The notes under the pieces: model-generated
The model's database searches: none
What the model was told of the DNA's origin: nothing
Seen by the model: the letters and a program-made list of their open reading frames with translations, nothing else
Part shown: piece by piece, positions 1 through 8,721 of the stretch
Position numbering within the stretch: position 1 is the first letter of the stretch
Layout: the number at the start of each line of letters is the position of its first letter
Translations under genes and position numbers: made by a program
Assembly (NCBI GenBank): GCA_048013815.1
Contig: CM106586.1
Coordinates: forward strand, 10,168,001-10,232,000
Source: Setoptus koraiensis
Taxonomy: Eukaryota; Arthropoda
Direction of reading: 5' to 3'
Length of the DNA: 64,000 nucleotides

Positions 1-505
1 CTTGTTGAGTTGGATTAGTGGACGTCAGAGGCTTCCTTACGGAGTCTATATTTTTAGGCTCTAACAAGAGTGTATTACACCTGATCTCCACTGGGCCTAC
101 AAGACGGATTACACTGTCGGGCTTAATGTCCGTAAGCTTATCAATCGGTACCAATTCAATGGCTTTCATCTTATTTCCAGCCTGGTCCGAAAGAAGCAAA
201 TGATACATCCTAGGGCCCTTTCTTTTTATATCTTTCTTGCCCGCTTTCTGAGGCTGATATTTGGAGGCTATTCTTTTGGCTGTGTTACCTGCATCGTCAT
301 CTGCCTCCTCCTCTTCATCATCGGAATTGTTTTCATCTTCATCATCAATGTCCAAGAATGGGTTGGACATATCCTTGGCGGGCAAACTGATATCAAGGAC
401 AGTTTCCACTCTCAAATATATACTATTATCGAATATTTTTTTCTTGGGGTCGACGGAAACGCTGGGCAGTGTTACTCTGTTCTGAGCAAACTCTGGATAG
501 TCCAT
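1..505 (-). CDS. RMI1: RMI1-like OB-fold protein, 3' part beyond window
   Basis: RMI1 is the OB-fold scaffold of the BLM-TOP3A-RMI dissolvasome, which resolves double Holliday junctions in the nucleus. The minus frame from the ATG at 505 runs open to the window edge. It reads IYLRVETVLDISLPA, matching the vertebrate RMI1 stretch around LVDVSQPAY. An acidic insert rich in Asp and Glu follows, then an OB strand pattern: MYHLLLSDQAGNKMKAIEL, then VIRLVGPVEI, then LLLEPKNI, which resembles the RMI1 segment ending in LLLKPENV. The frame stays open upstream of this ATG to a stop at 554-556. Residues there (RTEELIMDYPEF) resemble the end of the RMI1 N-terminal helical domain. The rest of that domain is not visible, because PDRG1 on the same strand ends only 74 bp upstream. 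Either an exon lies elsewhere or the N-terminus is short. The C-terminal OB domain would lie outside the window. Confidence 0.62.
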   Translation of the reverse strand, partial: MDYPEFAQNRVTLPSVSVDPKKKIFDNSIYLRVETVLDISLPAKDMSNPFLDIDDEDENNSDDEEEEADDDAGNTAKRIASKYQPQKAGKKDIKRKGPRMYHLLLSDQAGNKMKAIELVPIDKLTDIKPDSVIRLVGPVEIRCNTLLLEPKNIDSVRKPLTSTNPTQQ

Positions 506-579
506 TATCAGTTCTTCAGTTCTTATCTGGTTCTTCCTTGAAGTCAATGACGCTCAATTATACTAGTAGTTTCGCTGCG

Positions 580-972
580 CTATATTTTGAATCCTGTCTT
601 GAGTGCTAATATTTCATCCCGTTTCAATGGTTTCAGTTTGAAACCTGACAATTCCGGCTTTCCTTCGAGTTCCCTAAGATTGTCAACTTTTTTCTTCAAT
701 TCTTCGTGCAGTTCATTTATACCTTTATCTAAACTAGATAGATCGTCTGTCACAAGATTTTTCGCTTCGTTTGGGGTAACCTTGATGAACATGTTACCTA
801 TACAAAGCCATTGTTTGTTGGTGCCAAGAGAGGATTGATTCTTTGTCAAATAATTGTACACCTCGCGATTTTTGTGTCGTTTACGGTCTAAATCGATCTT
901 TTGAGCTTGATCATTGATAATGTCATCTGCTAGTAATTCTACTTGACTGAGAGCTTTGGTGATTTTATCCAT
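580..972 (-). CDS. PDRG1: PDRG1 homologue, prefoldin-like subunit
   Basis: PDRG1 (p53 and DNA-damage regulated 1) is a small beta-prefoldin-like protein of the R2TP/prefoldin-like co-chaperone complex that helps assemble RNA polymerases and other large complexes. The 130-residue protein starts at the ATG at 972. A longer frame to 1056 adds only a hydrophobic stretch and lacks family similarity. It has the expected N-terminal coiled coil with LDRKRHKNREVY, the hairpin core CIGNMFIKV (human CFGNMFIKM) and the family signature GKPELSGFKLKPL close to the end. Length equals the human protein (133 residues). It has a single exon. The RMI1 frame follows on the same strand after 74 bp, which suggests shared transcription or a nested arrangement. 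Upstream lies a 1.4-kb interval shared with divergent UBAP1. Confidence 0.85.
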   Translation of the reverse strand: MDKITKALSQVELLADDIINDQAQKIDLDRKRHKNREVYNYLTKNQSSLGTNKQWLCIGNMFIKVTPNEAKNLVTDDLSSLDKGINELHEELKKKVDNLRELEGKPELSGFKLKPLKRDEILALKTGFKI

Positions 973-1307
973 AATAATAATAAGTGATGAACCAAATATT
1001 AGCGACCATAGAAGTGAGAACCAAAACGACAACAATTGAGTGCAATTAGCGCACAAATATATAAAGTGGCACAGTGATTATTATAAATTCGATTTGTGCG
1101 CAGACTAGGAACAATACTCGTTACTGGCACTGATTTGTGGACGCTTTGTCGCAAAATTGATAGTTTGACACCTCCTTTCTTCGAATAGCTATCAAGATTA
1201 GGTCAGTCTCAGGTTGCTTGGATTCGATTCATTAAACGTACTTGTAGTTTTGTGGCTCTAGCTTCAACAATGTGAGAGTGTCAGAACTTAAATACGATGT
1301 ATGAATT

Positions 1308-1341
1308 GAAATTTTTCAGTTTCATGTCACTGAAAATTTTC
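1308..1341. repeat. Hairpin, 13-nt arms, 8-nt loop
   Basis: The arm at 1308-1320 (GAAATTTTTCAGT) is the reverse complement of 1329-1341 (ACTGAAAATTTTC) with one mismatch, and the loop is TTCATGTC. Seen directly. Function unknown; it is the first of a run of inverted repeats in this interval. Confidence 0.7.
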
Positions 1342-1559
1342 GTGAACTTTCGTCCCTTTGCGAGGGAAGAGCTGTCCGCTATATTCATCTTCGAAGCCTT
1401 GTAATCTTTTGCTGGGAATATATGGAAGCTCAAAGTATCTTTTACGGTCGAGATCTACACGTCTTTCCCGCTCATATACCGGTTTGGGCGAAAGTTAGTG
1501 ATTCTGAATATGGTTTCTCGGCTGAAAATAAGCAAGATAAGGCCCAAGTTAGGCTCTAG

Positions 1560-1723
1560 GGTACCAGAACGTTTGGTTCTATGTACCATTTTCCTGTTTT
1601 TCGCCCGGCCCTGGTTTTTCTGGTGTCTTAGGAGACGCCAGAAAATAGATGTACGCGCGCTTTTCTGTGCAGTTTTAAGTTGAAAGCTGAGTAGCGCCGC
1701 CCTGGCGACTTGACAGAAAAGCG
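1560..1723. repeat. Cluster of inverted repeats forming a branched structure
   Basis: Three nearby structures. First, 1560-1588: GGTAC, then AGAAC pairing with GTTCT, then GTACC. Second, about 1616-1646: a nearly perfect hairpin in which TTTTCTGGTGTC pairs with GACGCCAGAAAA around a TTAG-like tip. Third, 1658-1668 (CGCTTTTCTGT) is the exact reverse complement of 1713-1723, 44 nt apart. That loop itself holds two smaller hairpins (CAGTTTT with AAAGCTG; CGCC with GGCG), which gives a three-way junction. It could be a structured RNA, a processed transcript or a small transposon-derived palindrome. I found no match to a known RNA family by eye. Confidence 0.45.
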
Positions 1724-2357
1724 ACATGAGGGCCATCGGCAAAAGCGCACACTGCACAATGCCGAATCCGAGAACAATCGTCAGCTGAGAAATTGTGTGC
1801 AATCAACGTGCACATTATTCTGAGTCATGCAACAACATTGAATACATTCCAGTGAGCCTTTCCAAATAATTTGATTGTTGCTTGTCGTTCAAGCTTTGTA
1901 ATTTTGTGATATTTCATAATCAACTTTCATTACTATCTGTCGCCTGAAATACCGAATCTAATGTCACTATTACTACATTTTACAGTTTCAGTTTGACTTA
2001 ATGGCATAGAGTTATCATTGTGAAGGATATAATCTGTCGAAGGAGCCAAGAACTGCTTGAAACCATTTCTCGCCATTCATTCTCAGAGACAAATACAATG
2101 GGACATGATCATACTTAACACAATCCAATGTATCATTAATCACTAAAGAACTCATTACTATTATTCGCTATGACTACCAGAAACTATCGAATTTCGATCA
2201 CTTAAATTAAGAAACAATCGTGCTGATCAAAGCATTGCATGCGATGCTATCACGTAAAATTGTATATCATATAGAGTCTAGATCTGAGCTACCTACAGTT
2301 GACACAAGCCAGACTCAAAACTAAACAACTATCTGCATCATAAAGTATTATCGAGAT

Positions 2358-3035
2358 ATGGCCTATGAACATCATCATGGAAGTAAGTTGAACTACCTAC
2401 ACTAATTTAACTAATTTGCTGTCCTTGATTTATTTTATAATAAATTATTTTTACTCTTCTATACTCATATATCAGTCAACAGTTATATAGATGATATACC
2501 GATGAGACTTGATATTAGGTACCAACCCCTCGATTTTGAAGTCTATCTTAGCCAAAGGATAGATATTCCACAGTCCGTTGATTCCTTTCGTTATGACTTT
2601 AGTGGTGAAAAAGAAGCTCTGAACAATGTAAATATTATCCTAGAGACAGTCAATAAAGAGAGAGCACAATTGGAATCGATCAAGACACAACAGGATGAAG
2701 ATATTCCAGCCATAACTCCAACTACTGCGATACTTAATCAACCGAGCAGTTTACCTGCTATCATTAATCCGGAACCATTTTATATTGCTCCTCAACCAGC
2801 ACCTCAGCCAGTGGAGAGTGCGATTGAACCAAAATCAACAAATATCGTTACAAATCTGGTGAACCCTTGTGATTTTGAAGACAGCAGTTTCAATCCATTC
2901 GACCACGTGGAATTGCAAACTATAGATGAGTTACGTGAGTTGGATCTAGTTTTTCAAGCCTCTTATGCTAACTCCAGTGAAGCCCCAAACGATTCGTCGA
3001 CTTCAGCAGTTGCTAAGACGCCTTTTCTGCAATGA
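2358..3035 (+). CDS. UBAP1: UBAP1-like ESCRT-I subunit, short form without UBA domains
   Basis: UBAP1 is the metazoan ESCRT-I subunit that sends ubiquitinated receptors into multivesicular bodies. Two exons, 2358-2382 and 2476-3035 (93-bp intron, GTAAGT...CAG), encode 194 residues. The N-terminus INSYIDDIPMR matches the UBAP1 UMA segment (FSYLDDVPFK). Next, SFRYDFSGEKEAL matches VQYDFSLEKK, and a coiled coil follows. NPFDHVELQTIDELREL matches the human segment DPFDNLELKTIDEKEEL. The protein then stops. The C-terminal tandem ubiquitin-binding (SOUBA) domain of the 502-residue human protein is missing. The same final codons and stop occur again at about 6390-6425, so the short end is not a recent break. 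ESCRT-I binding should be kept and ubiquitin binding lost, or carried elsewhere. Confidence 0.8.
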
Positions 3036-3540
3036 ACAAGATTAACATTTAATTAAATAGTATAATGTATACATTTCATCAGGGTAAAATCTTTACTTCC
3101 CTGTGTTGTGCTAAGTTTATTAATAATGTATTACAGTTTATACGTTTACTTGAACAAGTTAATGTCTACAATACTCGACGTCTCGTTGAGCTACCAAGTT
3201 GTTTGGCTGGACCTTTAAGTTCAACAAAGGTATGTTGAGATGCTGGTGTTGCAGCTGGATACAGCTCCACGTGAAAAAGCTTTTCAGTGAGCTCAGCAGG
3301 TTCATCAGATTCTAAATTTCTGTCAATTGTGATTACTATATGATATCTAGCGTGTGGTGTAATTCTACTCGTAGATAAAGGTTTATCCGCCGACTTGAAT
3401 ACATTAGATGCTTCATTTTTTTCTAATAGTATAGTTTCATTTTTTGGGTCTATGCTAAGCTAGACCAACACGAAGATTTTCCTTGTTTGAAATCAAATAA
3501 CGCATTGATGGTATCGTCAGCCATAGGCATTTCTATTATA
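3036..3540 (-). pseudogene. Broken copy of the twinfilin 3' end
   Basis: From the UBAP1 stop onwards this stretch repeats 6425-7085 almost base for base: first the UBAP1-twinfilin spacer, then twinfilin coding sequence in minus orientation. It keeps the end RRRVL and stop and the residues before it. It lacks 153 bp (51 codons) corresponding to 6724-6876, has further small indels, and carries a stop (TAG for CAG) opposite the VQLSID segment. Similarity fades at about 3540, so only the last third of the gene was copied. The high identity, including non-coding spacer, points to a recent DNA-level duplication rather than a retrocopy. The spacer copy still offers an AATAAA on the minus strand (3117-3122). 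Confidence 0.85.
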
Positions 3541-3912
3541 ATAGACAACAATTTTCGTTGCCGACGGATTAAAAGTTTAGCTAGTTATTAAATCGCCATG
3601 CTTGACAAAAAGTGTCACTATGAACCCACAATCACTCAATGAATTGGCGTCATCAAAACAGATGAGAGAATTTATTTGATAATTCTCTAATGGTCGCCAT
3701 GAGTTACTATCACTTTTGTTTCATTATGTGTTCTGAACTGTCACCGATACCAGACAGTGGCGAATTGTCTGAGCTAGTTCGTGCTCGGGAGAAATTTTCG
3801 TTCGTGTTGGCGAACAATTTTTTGTTTGTTTGAAGAATAAATAAACAAAGTTTCCAGAGAGAGATAGTGACAGTTTTTCCATCAGCAATCAATTGCAATA
3901 CGACAAGTGGCG
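3541..3912. other. Upstream region and 5' UTR of the SLC17-type gene
   Basis: AT-rich interval between the twinfilin fragment and the transporter start. It holds AATAAATAAACAAAG about 70 bp before the ATG. A 62-codon minus frame here has no recognisable family. No firm promoter element seen. Confidence 0.5.
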
Positions 3913-6049
3913 ATGAATTCGATTGAAACTAATGGTACTCTCTCGAATGACGGAATAAATGACTCAACCACACGTTCTATGCCAAATGATCAAAGTCGAA
4001 AACTCAGAAACAGTTTTAGCAAGAGAAATGGAGTTAACGTTTCGAGCAAAATGGAGAAACAAAAGTCCATAGAAACTTTCGAACTGTCTGAGAGCCTCAC
4101 GACTCAACGACAGTGGCCCAACAAAATTTTCCATCACACCAGATGGATAGTCATGCTTTTGGCCTCAACTGGGGTGGCTCTGGTGTTCATGTTGCGTCTG
4201 TCAATTACAGTGGCCATAGTTAAGATGGTCAATCATACTGCTCTCAATGATTTAGAGCATCCATTCGGACGCAAAGAGGATCTAACTTCAGAGTCCGAGT
4301 TAATTCCTATTGTCGATGGCGAATTTGTTTGGTCAAACTTTGAACAAAGTCTGATCATCAATATTTATTTTATCGGTTATACTGTAAGTAAAAACCAAAA
4401 AGATTCTTGTTTATGGCTAAATCTTCTTTGTAACTATGCAGAGTTGAACTAGCATTTGTGATCTGTCCTTCGTCAAAACATCTACGCAAAGTTGCCCCAA
4501 ATTTCCCTCTCGCATTGGGCTGGTAAAAATGGAGTTTATTTACCAATCGCACTATCACTATTAGTTACTCTGATAACACTAGCTCTCATGCCAAGTGCTG
4601 TCTATTTGGGCTGGCAATGGCTGGTTGTACTAAGATTTTTCATGGGTCTTGGAGGGTCCGCTTGTTATCCAATATTTTTCGGTAAGATTGATATAAAAAG
4701 TAAAAATGACAGCACTGGATACTCACTACTAATCAATTCACCAGAATAAAATTATAATGGAACGAATATTGAATGATGATGACGGTGTGGTACAAATAAT
4801 CAATATGCTAAAATGAATCCATCAAAACAATTTTCGTTAGGTATGATTGATAAGTGGTTACCCTCCCACGAGACTACGAGGGCCCTATTGATGATGCAAT
4901 TCTTCGACATTGGTGGCTGCTCTATCACACCGTTGATCACGAGTTGGCTGTGCTCTTTTCACTGGTCTTGGTCCTTCTATGGATTTTGTTCCATGGGAGC
5001 TATCTGGTTGGTACTTTGGCTGATAGTAGTGAGAAATTCGCCAGAAGAATGCTGGCTTGTTAGCCAAAGTGAATTAAAAATTATTCTGTCAAAGAGAGGA
5101 TTGAAATCATCCAATGATGGTGAATCTGCAGTATCCTCAACCCCATGGAAGAAGTTGTTTGGCTCAGGAAACTTTTATCTATTGATGGGGACTTTTGTTA
5201 TCTACAATGCTACATCAATTTCTTTCAGTAACTTTTTACCAACCTACATGAGAGTGATCAAGAGAATGGACATGGACTCTATAGGTCTGACATGCAGTCT
5301 TATACAGTCTGCCTCGTTGTTGACGTTGCTATGGGCTGGTGAATTGTTAGAATTTCTTATCCTCAAATTAAAATGGTCAGGATACAAATCTAGAACCTTG
5401 GTATATTGTATAGGTGAGAACATCAAACAGATGAAAGAATCAACATTAATATGTAATTTCTTCACACTCTATCACGTCTGGTGCCACAAAGAGCTTTCTT
5501 GAGACGATCAAGATATTAACCATATTGTCATACTCGTTTCTATGTATCGTACGGACTAGGCTCCACTGGTTGTCTCATAACTTGGATACTACCAACATTT
5601 ATTAATCGTGGGGAAAGCATACTATTCGCATTCAACAAGTGTCTCCATTCGGCCACAGACCTAGTCTTGATGGGCACTATTATCGATGACTGGAGTCAGG
5701 CTGGTCTCAGCGGAGCCATGTTCAGTGTATACAATACCATAAGTTGCGGCTTGATACCCGTGTTTGGTGGTTGTATCGGATTAGTATTTGATGCGATGGT
5801 GAGAATTTTCAGCATAAAATTAAATTTACGAATCATAGAACTTGCATGCTTGACTCATCCAATATCTGCGAATCTCCTGGAATAAATCAACTATCGATAA
5901 AAATTTAGGGTGGAACACAAACTGCGTGGAATTGGTTTTTCTGCTGCCTTGGTTTTGTCAACTTTTTGGGTTTCATTTTTTTCTTGGCATTGAAACAGAC
6001 TCCACCTAATAGTGAAGCTAACAAAAACTCAGTGGCGAATCTTCCCTGA
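3913..6049 (+). CDS. SLC17-family anion transporter (MFS), five exons
   Basis: SLC17 proteins are 12-helix major-facilitator anion carriers (sialin, vesicular glutamate and phosphate carriers) of lysosome, synaptic vesicle or plasma membrane. Exons 3913-4383, 4492-4681, 4841-5413, 5560-5798 and 5909-6049 join in phase to 537 residues. I start at ATG 3913 (MNSIETNG); a GTG two codons earlier is less likely. A long polar cytoplasmic tail precedes helix 1, WIVMLLASTGVALVFMLRLS, then VAIVKMVN, the SLC17 signature of helix 1. An N-glycosylated-type loop follows, then WSNFEQSLIINIYFIGYT (helix 2), WLVVLRFFMGLGG (helix 4) and VRNSPEECWLVSQSEL, the usual post-helix-6 segment. Conserved charged residues are partly replaced, so it is a divergent member and the substrate cannot be named. 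It sits between two copies of a UBAP1/twinfilin tail duplication. Confidence 0.75.
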
Positions 6050-6386
6050 TCTTCCGATGATACCATGAATATGAATTTGCTCGGGACTCCAAGCCGAATT
6101 TATCATGATGCAATAATTCCAAACATTTATACTGATGTGAGATACATACTATGTCAATCAAATGTGATCATATCCAACCAAACAGAAGGAAATTAACTAC
6201 AATTCTTAAATAACCTTATTGAACTGATAACTTTATTGAATGTTATCCAAGTTTTGTCAGTGCTCAGTTTTGGAAATTTTACTTTTCGACTTGGCCACCT
6301 GTATCAAACTATTTAGAGACATCATCATGTGAGCGTGGCTCTTCAAAATACATCGCAGGTCAATCTGCGAACAATGGTCTAACCAA
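6050..6386. other. 3' flank of the SLC17-type gene
   Basis: AT-rich, non-coding by eye; it probably holds the transporter 3' UTR. No canonical AATAAA on the plus strand was found. The right end merges into the duplicated UBAP1 tail at about 6387. Confidence 0.5.
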
Positions 6387-6554
6387 TGACTTCAACGCTT
6401 GCTAAGATGCCATTTCTGCAATGAACAAGATTAAAATTTAATTAAATAGTATAATGTATACATTTCATCAGGGTAAAATCTTTACTTCCCTGTGTTGTGC
6501 TAAGTTTATTAATAATGTATTACAGTTTATGCGTTTACTCGAACAAGATAATGT
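6387..6554 (+). pseudogene. Copy of the UBAP1 tail plus spacer
   Basis: About a dozen final UBAP1 codons (TSTLAKMPFLQ and stop, against TSAVAKTPFLQ in the gene) and the spacer downstream are repeated here, with about 95% identity to 2999-3160. In the UBAP1 frame the copy is closed just upstream by TAA. The spacer provides the twinfilin poly(A) signal. This shows that UBAP1 and twinfilin were once tail-to-tail neighbours without the transporter between them. Confidence 0.8.
6505..6510 (-). terminator. Poly(A) signal AATAAA for twinfilin
   Basis: TTTATT on the plus strand reads AATAAA on the minus strand, 45 bp after the twinfilin stop. Confidence 0.6.
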
Positions 6555-7787
6555 CTATAATACTCGACGTCTCGTTGTGCTACTATGTTGTTTGGCTGGA
6601 CCTTTGGGTTTAACAAAGGTCTGTTGAGATGCTGGTGTTGCAGCTGGATACAGCTCCTCGTGAAAAAGCTTTTCAGTGAGCTCAGCAGGTTCATCAGATT
6701 CTAACTTTCTGTCAATCGTGATTCCAATCTTGGTTTCGTCTTGTATCACTGCTAACAAAGAATTTTTGCATGACGAGTACAACATCCTCTCCTTGACAGG
6801 GCATCCAGAGGACGGTATGGTATAAATAAATAGATTTGATTTAATTTTTTTCTTTTCATGCAAGTGCTCATAGGCTACTATATGATATCTAGCGTGATTA
6901 GGTGGTGTAATTCTAGATAAAGGTTTATCCGCCAACTTGAATACATTAGATGGTTCATTTTTTTCTAATAGTATAGTTTCATTCTTTGGGTCTATGCTAA
7001 GCTGGACGTAAGAAGATTTCCCTTGTTTGAAATCGAACAACGCATTGATAGCATCGTCAGCTATAGGCATTTCTATATTAGGCAAACTCCTATTGACTTT
7101 GCTGGAATCCTTGGAGTTCATGGCTGCTAGATCGGCTGATATCGCCGCTTCATCTAACTTGACTTGTTGAAGCTCTTGTTCACTTAGAGATAGTTCATTT
7201 AAATCTACGTGTCCTTCACGAATATGCTGTTTACGTTCTATCCATTTCTTTACTGAACTTAGTGCCAGATCCTCCATAGTTGAAGCAAAATAATCGGCAA
7301 ATATAGAACCGCCACCAAACTCTATCTTCAAAGTGGACTTTGTGGAGGCGTATATCATCTTCTCTCGCACTGGACTTGATTCAGGTGACCAACTAACAAA
7401 AAGCCATTGATCAGAAGAAGACTCATTAGGTAGATCATCATATCTATTATTGTTATTGTTGTTGTTGTTGCTCAAATTGGAGCTAGGCGATAACGTCCTG
7501 TGCACTATTGTAGATGGAGGTTTTGCTACAACTATGTCTGGACCTTCTGCACTATCCAATCGAAATAATATATAGCAAGGTTTTTGTTTGGGCACAAAAG
7601 ATTCTTTTATGTAATCTCGCCAATCCGACTTCCAATCACTGGAAGCTGACATAGGTTTAGAATCATCTAACTTAAGTTTTTCCTTATCGATTGATAATTT
7701 GAGACATCTTATCTGTCGTTCGGACTTGCATTTACCAAATTCGAGCTTGAGCTCATCGGTCGCGTGTATTCCAGTTTGGTGAGACAT
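6555..7787 (-). CDS. twf: Twinfilin, actin monomer-binding and capping protein
   Basis: Twinfilin has two ADF-homology domains, binds ADP-actin monomers and caps or depolymerises filament ends in the cytoplasm. I start at the ATG at 7787, which gives MSHQTGIHATDELK, the family N-terminus (MSHQTGIRA...). An in-frame extension to 7835 is upstream leader. The single exon encodes 410 residues. ADF-H 1 spans about 1-165 and is interrupted at about 95-130 by a Ser/Asn insert with a run of eight Asn. ADF-H 2 spans about 205-365, with ARYHIVAYEHLHEKKK and MLYSSCKNSLL. The tail ends in KPKGPAKQHSSTTRRRVL, a basic PIP2/capping-protein-binding type end. Normal family length is about 345, so the excess is mostly the insert. 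A divergent start for a candidate small gene lies about 350 bp upstream. Confidence 0.92.
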   Translation of the reverse strand: MSHQTGIHATDELKLEFGKCKSERQIRCLKLSIDKEKLKLDDSKPMSASSDWKSDWRDYIKESFVPKQKPCYILFRLDSAEGPDIVVAKPPSTIVHRTLSPSSNLSNNNNNNNNRYDDLPNESSSDQWLFVSWSPESSPVREKMIYASTKSTLKIEFGGGSIFADYFASTMEDLALSSVKKWIERKQHIREGHVDLNELSLSEQELQQVKLDEAAISADLAAMNSKDSSKVNRSLPNIEMPIADDAINALFDFKQGKSSYVQLSIDPKNETILLEKNEPSNVFKLADKPLSRITPPNHARYHIVAYEHLHEKKKIKSNLFIYTIPSSGCPVKERMLYSSCKNSLLAVIQDETKIGITIDRKLESDEPAELTEKLFHEELYPAATPASQQTFVKPKGPAKQHSSTTRRRVL

Positions 7788-8140
7788 GTTCGATAATACG
7801 ACTATATTTGTTTGCTTACTTGTGGATATTTTCAAATGATAAAATATCTGTGTGTTGTTTTCTTAATAATAGAATACTGATGGAAGATTACAATATAAAA
7901 TGAATTGAGCTTGCAATTGTTCAACAATTTACTTTTGATCTGAAATTGTGAGATGAATAATTATCCTAAACGATGACGAATCTGCCCGAGAAGATCCAAT
8001 CCGTATCAGTTGTGCCTCTTGTGCAGATGATTTGTAAGCTCACAGATTGGAGCAACTAACTACATGTATATTTACATACAGAGTTATATGTATAAATTTC
8101 TATAAGTCTTGAAGCCTACATAAGTACAAGGAGCGTTGTA

Positions 8141-8721
8141 ATGTCGTACGAAGAGAATGTGTTGAAGAGTAAAAGGGGCGTAAGATATCATTAGTTGCGG
8201 CAGAGGATATAGTAGTAAGGCTCAAATAGTCTTTATGGAAGTAAATTGTTCTCTAAGTTATGCGTCATAACTTTTGTGCTAACACTAACGGAAATCTAGG
8301 CACACGACTCCAACTAGTGAATTAGTTTAGGAGAATGTAAATCTGCATTTGTTATGTAATGTTATGACATTGGCTCTAGACTAACATCTTGTAATGTTAG
8401 TCCAACGTAACTGTTATTATCTTTGGACTCAACTTTCAGCTATACTGACTTACTGCTAGCTAGCAGTATAATGGAATGAAAAGTTTTTATTGGTTCAATT
8501 TTTTTACTTTAGAGTAAAATAGAGATTGAGTAAGAGTGAGGAAGAAGCAGAGGTTGTCAGTAGGTCAATCGTGCCAGGAGATGATGCCTAGAGATACGAT
8601 GCCTGAAAAATATCATGCATTGTTAATACAACTCTGTGAGGAAGAGTTTAAAGCAACAGAAAGTCTCAACATGGAAAAATTTGTATTGACACATAAAGAT
8701 AGAGCGATAATTAAATGTTAG
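8141..8721 (+). CDS. Candidate small two-exon gene, 69 residues, unknown
   Basis: A proposed model only. Exon 1, 8141-8179, reads MSYEENVLKSKRG and ends at a good donor (GTAAGA). Exon 2, 8551-8721, begins after CAG in matching phase and reads RLSVGQSCQEMMPRD... to FVLTHKDRAIIKC and stop. The second exon has protein-like composition (charged, amphipathic, EKYHALLIQLCEEEF) unlike the flanking DNA. An alternative first exon is 7973-8033 (MTNLPEKIQSVSVVPL), also followed by a donor, with phase fitting an acceptor at 8536. I recognise no family. No AATAAA is evident just after the stop. It would be divergent from twinfilin, sharing its promoter interval. Confidence 0.28.
8451..8468. repeat. 18-bp perfect palindrome
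   Basis: TACTGCTAGCTAGCAGTA equals its own reverse complement. A smaller hairpin (GACTAACAT / ATGTTAGTC, 6-nt loop) lies 50 bp upstream at 8379-8402. Could be a dimeric factor site; function unknown. Confidence 0.7.

Larger units (their letters stand above)
973..2357. other. Divergent intergenic interval PDRG1 / UBAP1
   Basis: No convincing coding frame. It probably holds both promoters, since PDRG1 leaves on the minus strand and UBAP1 on the plus strand. A 115-codon minus frame at 1455-1802 crosses the inverted repeats listed separately and has no recognisable family, so I do not call it a gene. Four inverted repeats lie between 1308 and 1723. The rest is AT-rich with no clear TATA box. Confidence 0.6.

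Noticed and set aside
200-541. 113-codon hydrophobic plus-strand frame
   Set aside because: It is the antisense of the RMI1 frame; the minus reading has a recognisable OB fold and acidic insert.
1455-1802. 115-codon minus frame
   Set aside because: No family, starts over the inverted repeats, and its composition follows them.
3710-3898. 62-codon minus frame upstream of the transporter
   Set aside because: No family and it overlaps the probable 5' UTR of the plus-strand gene.
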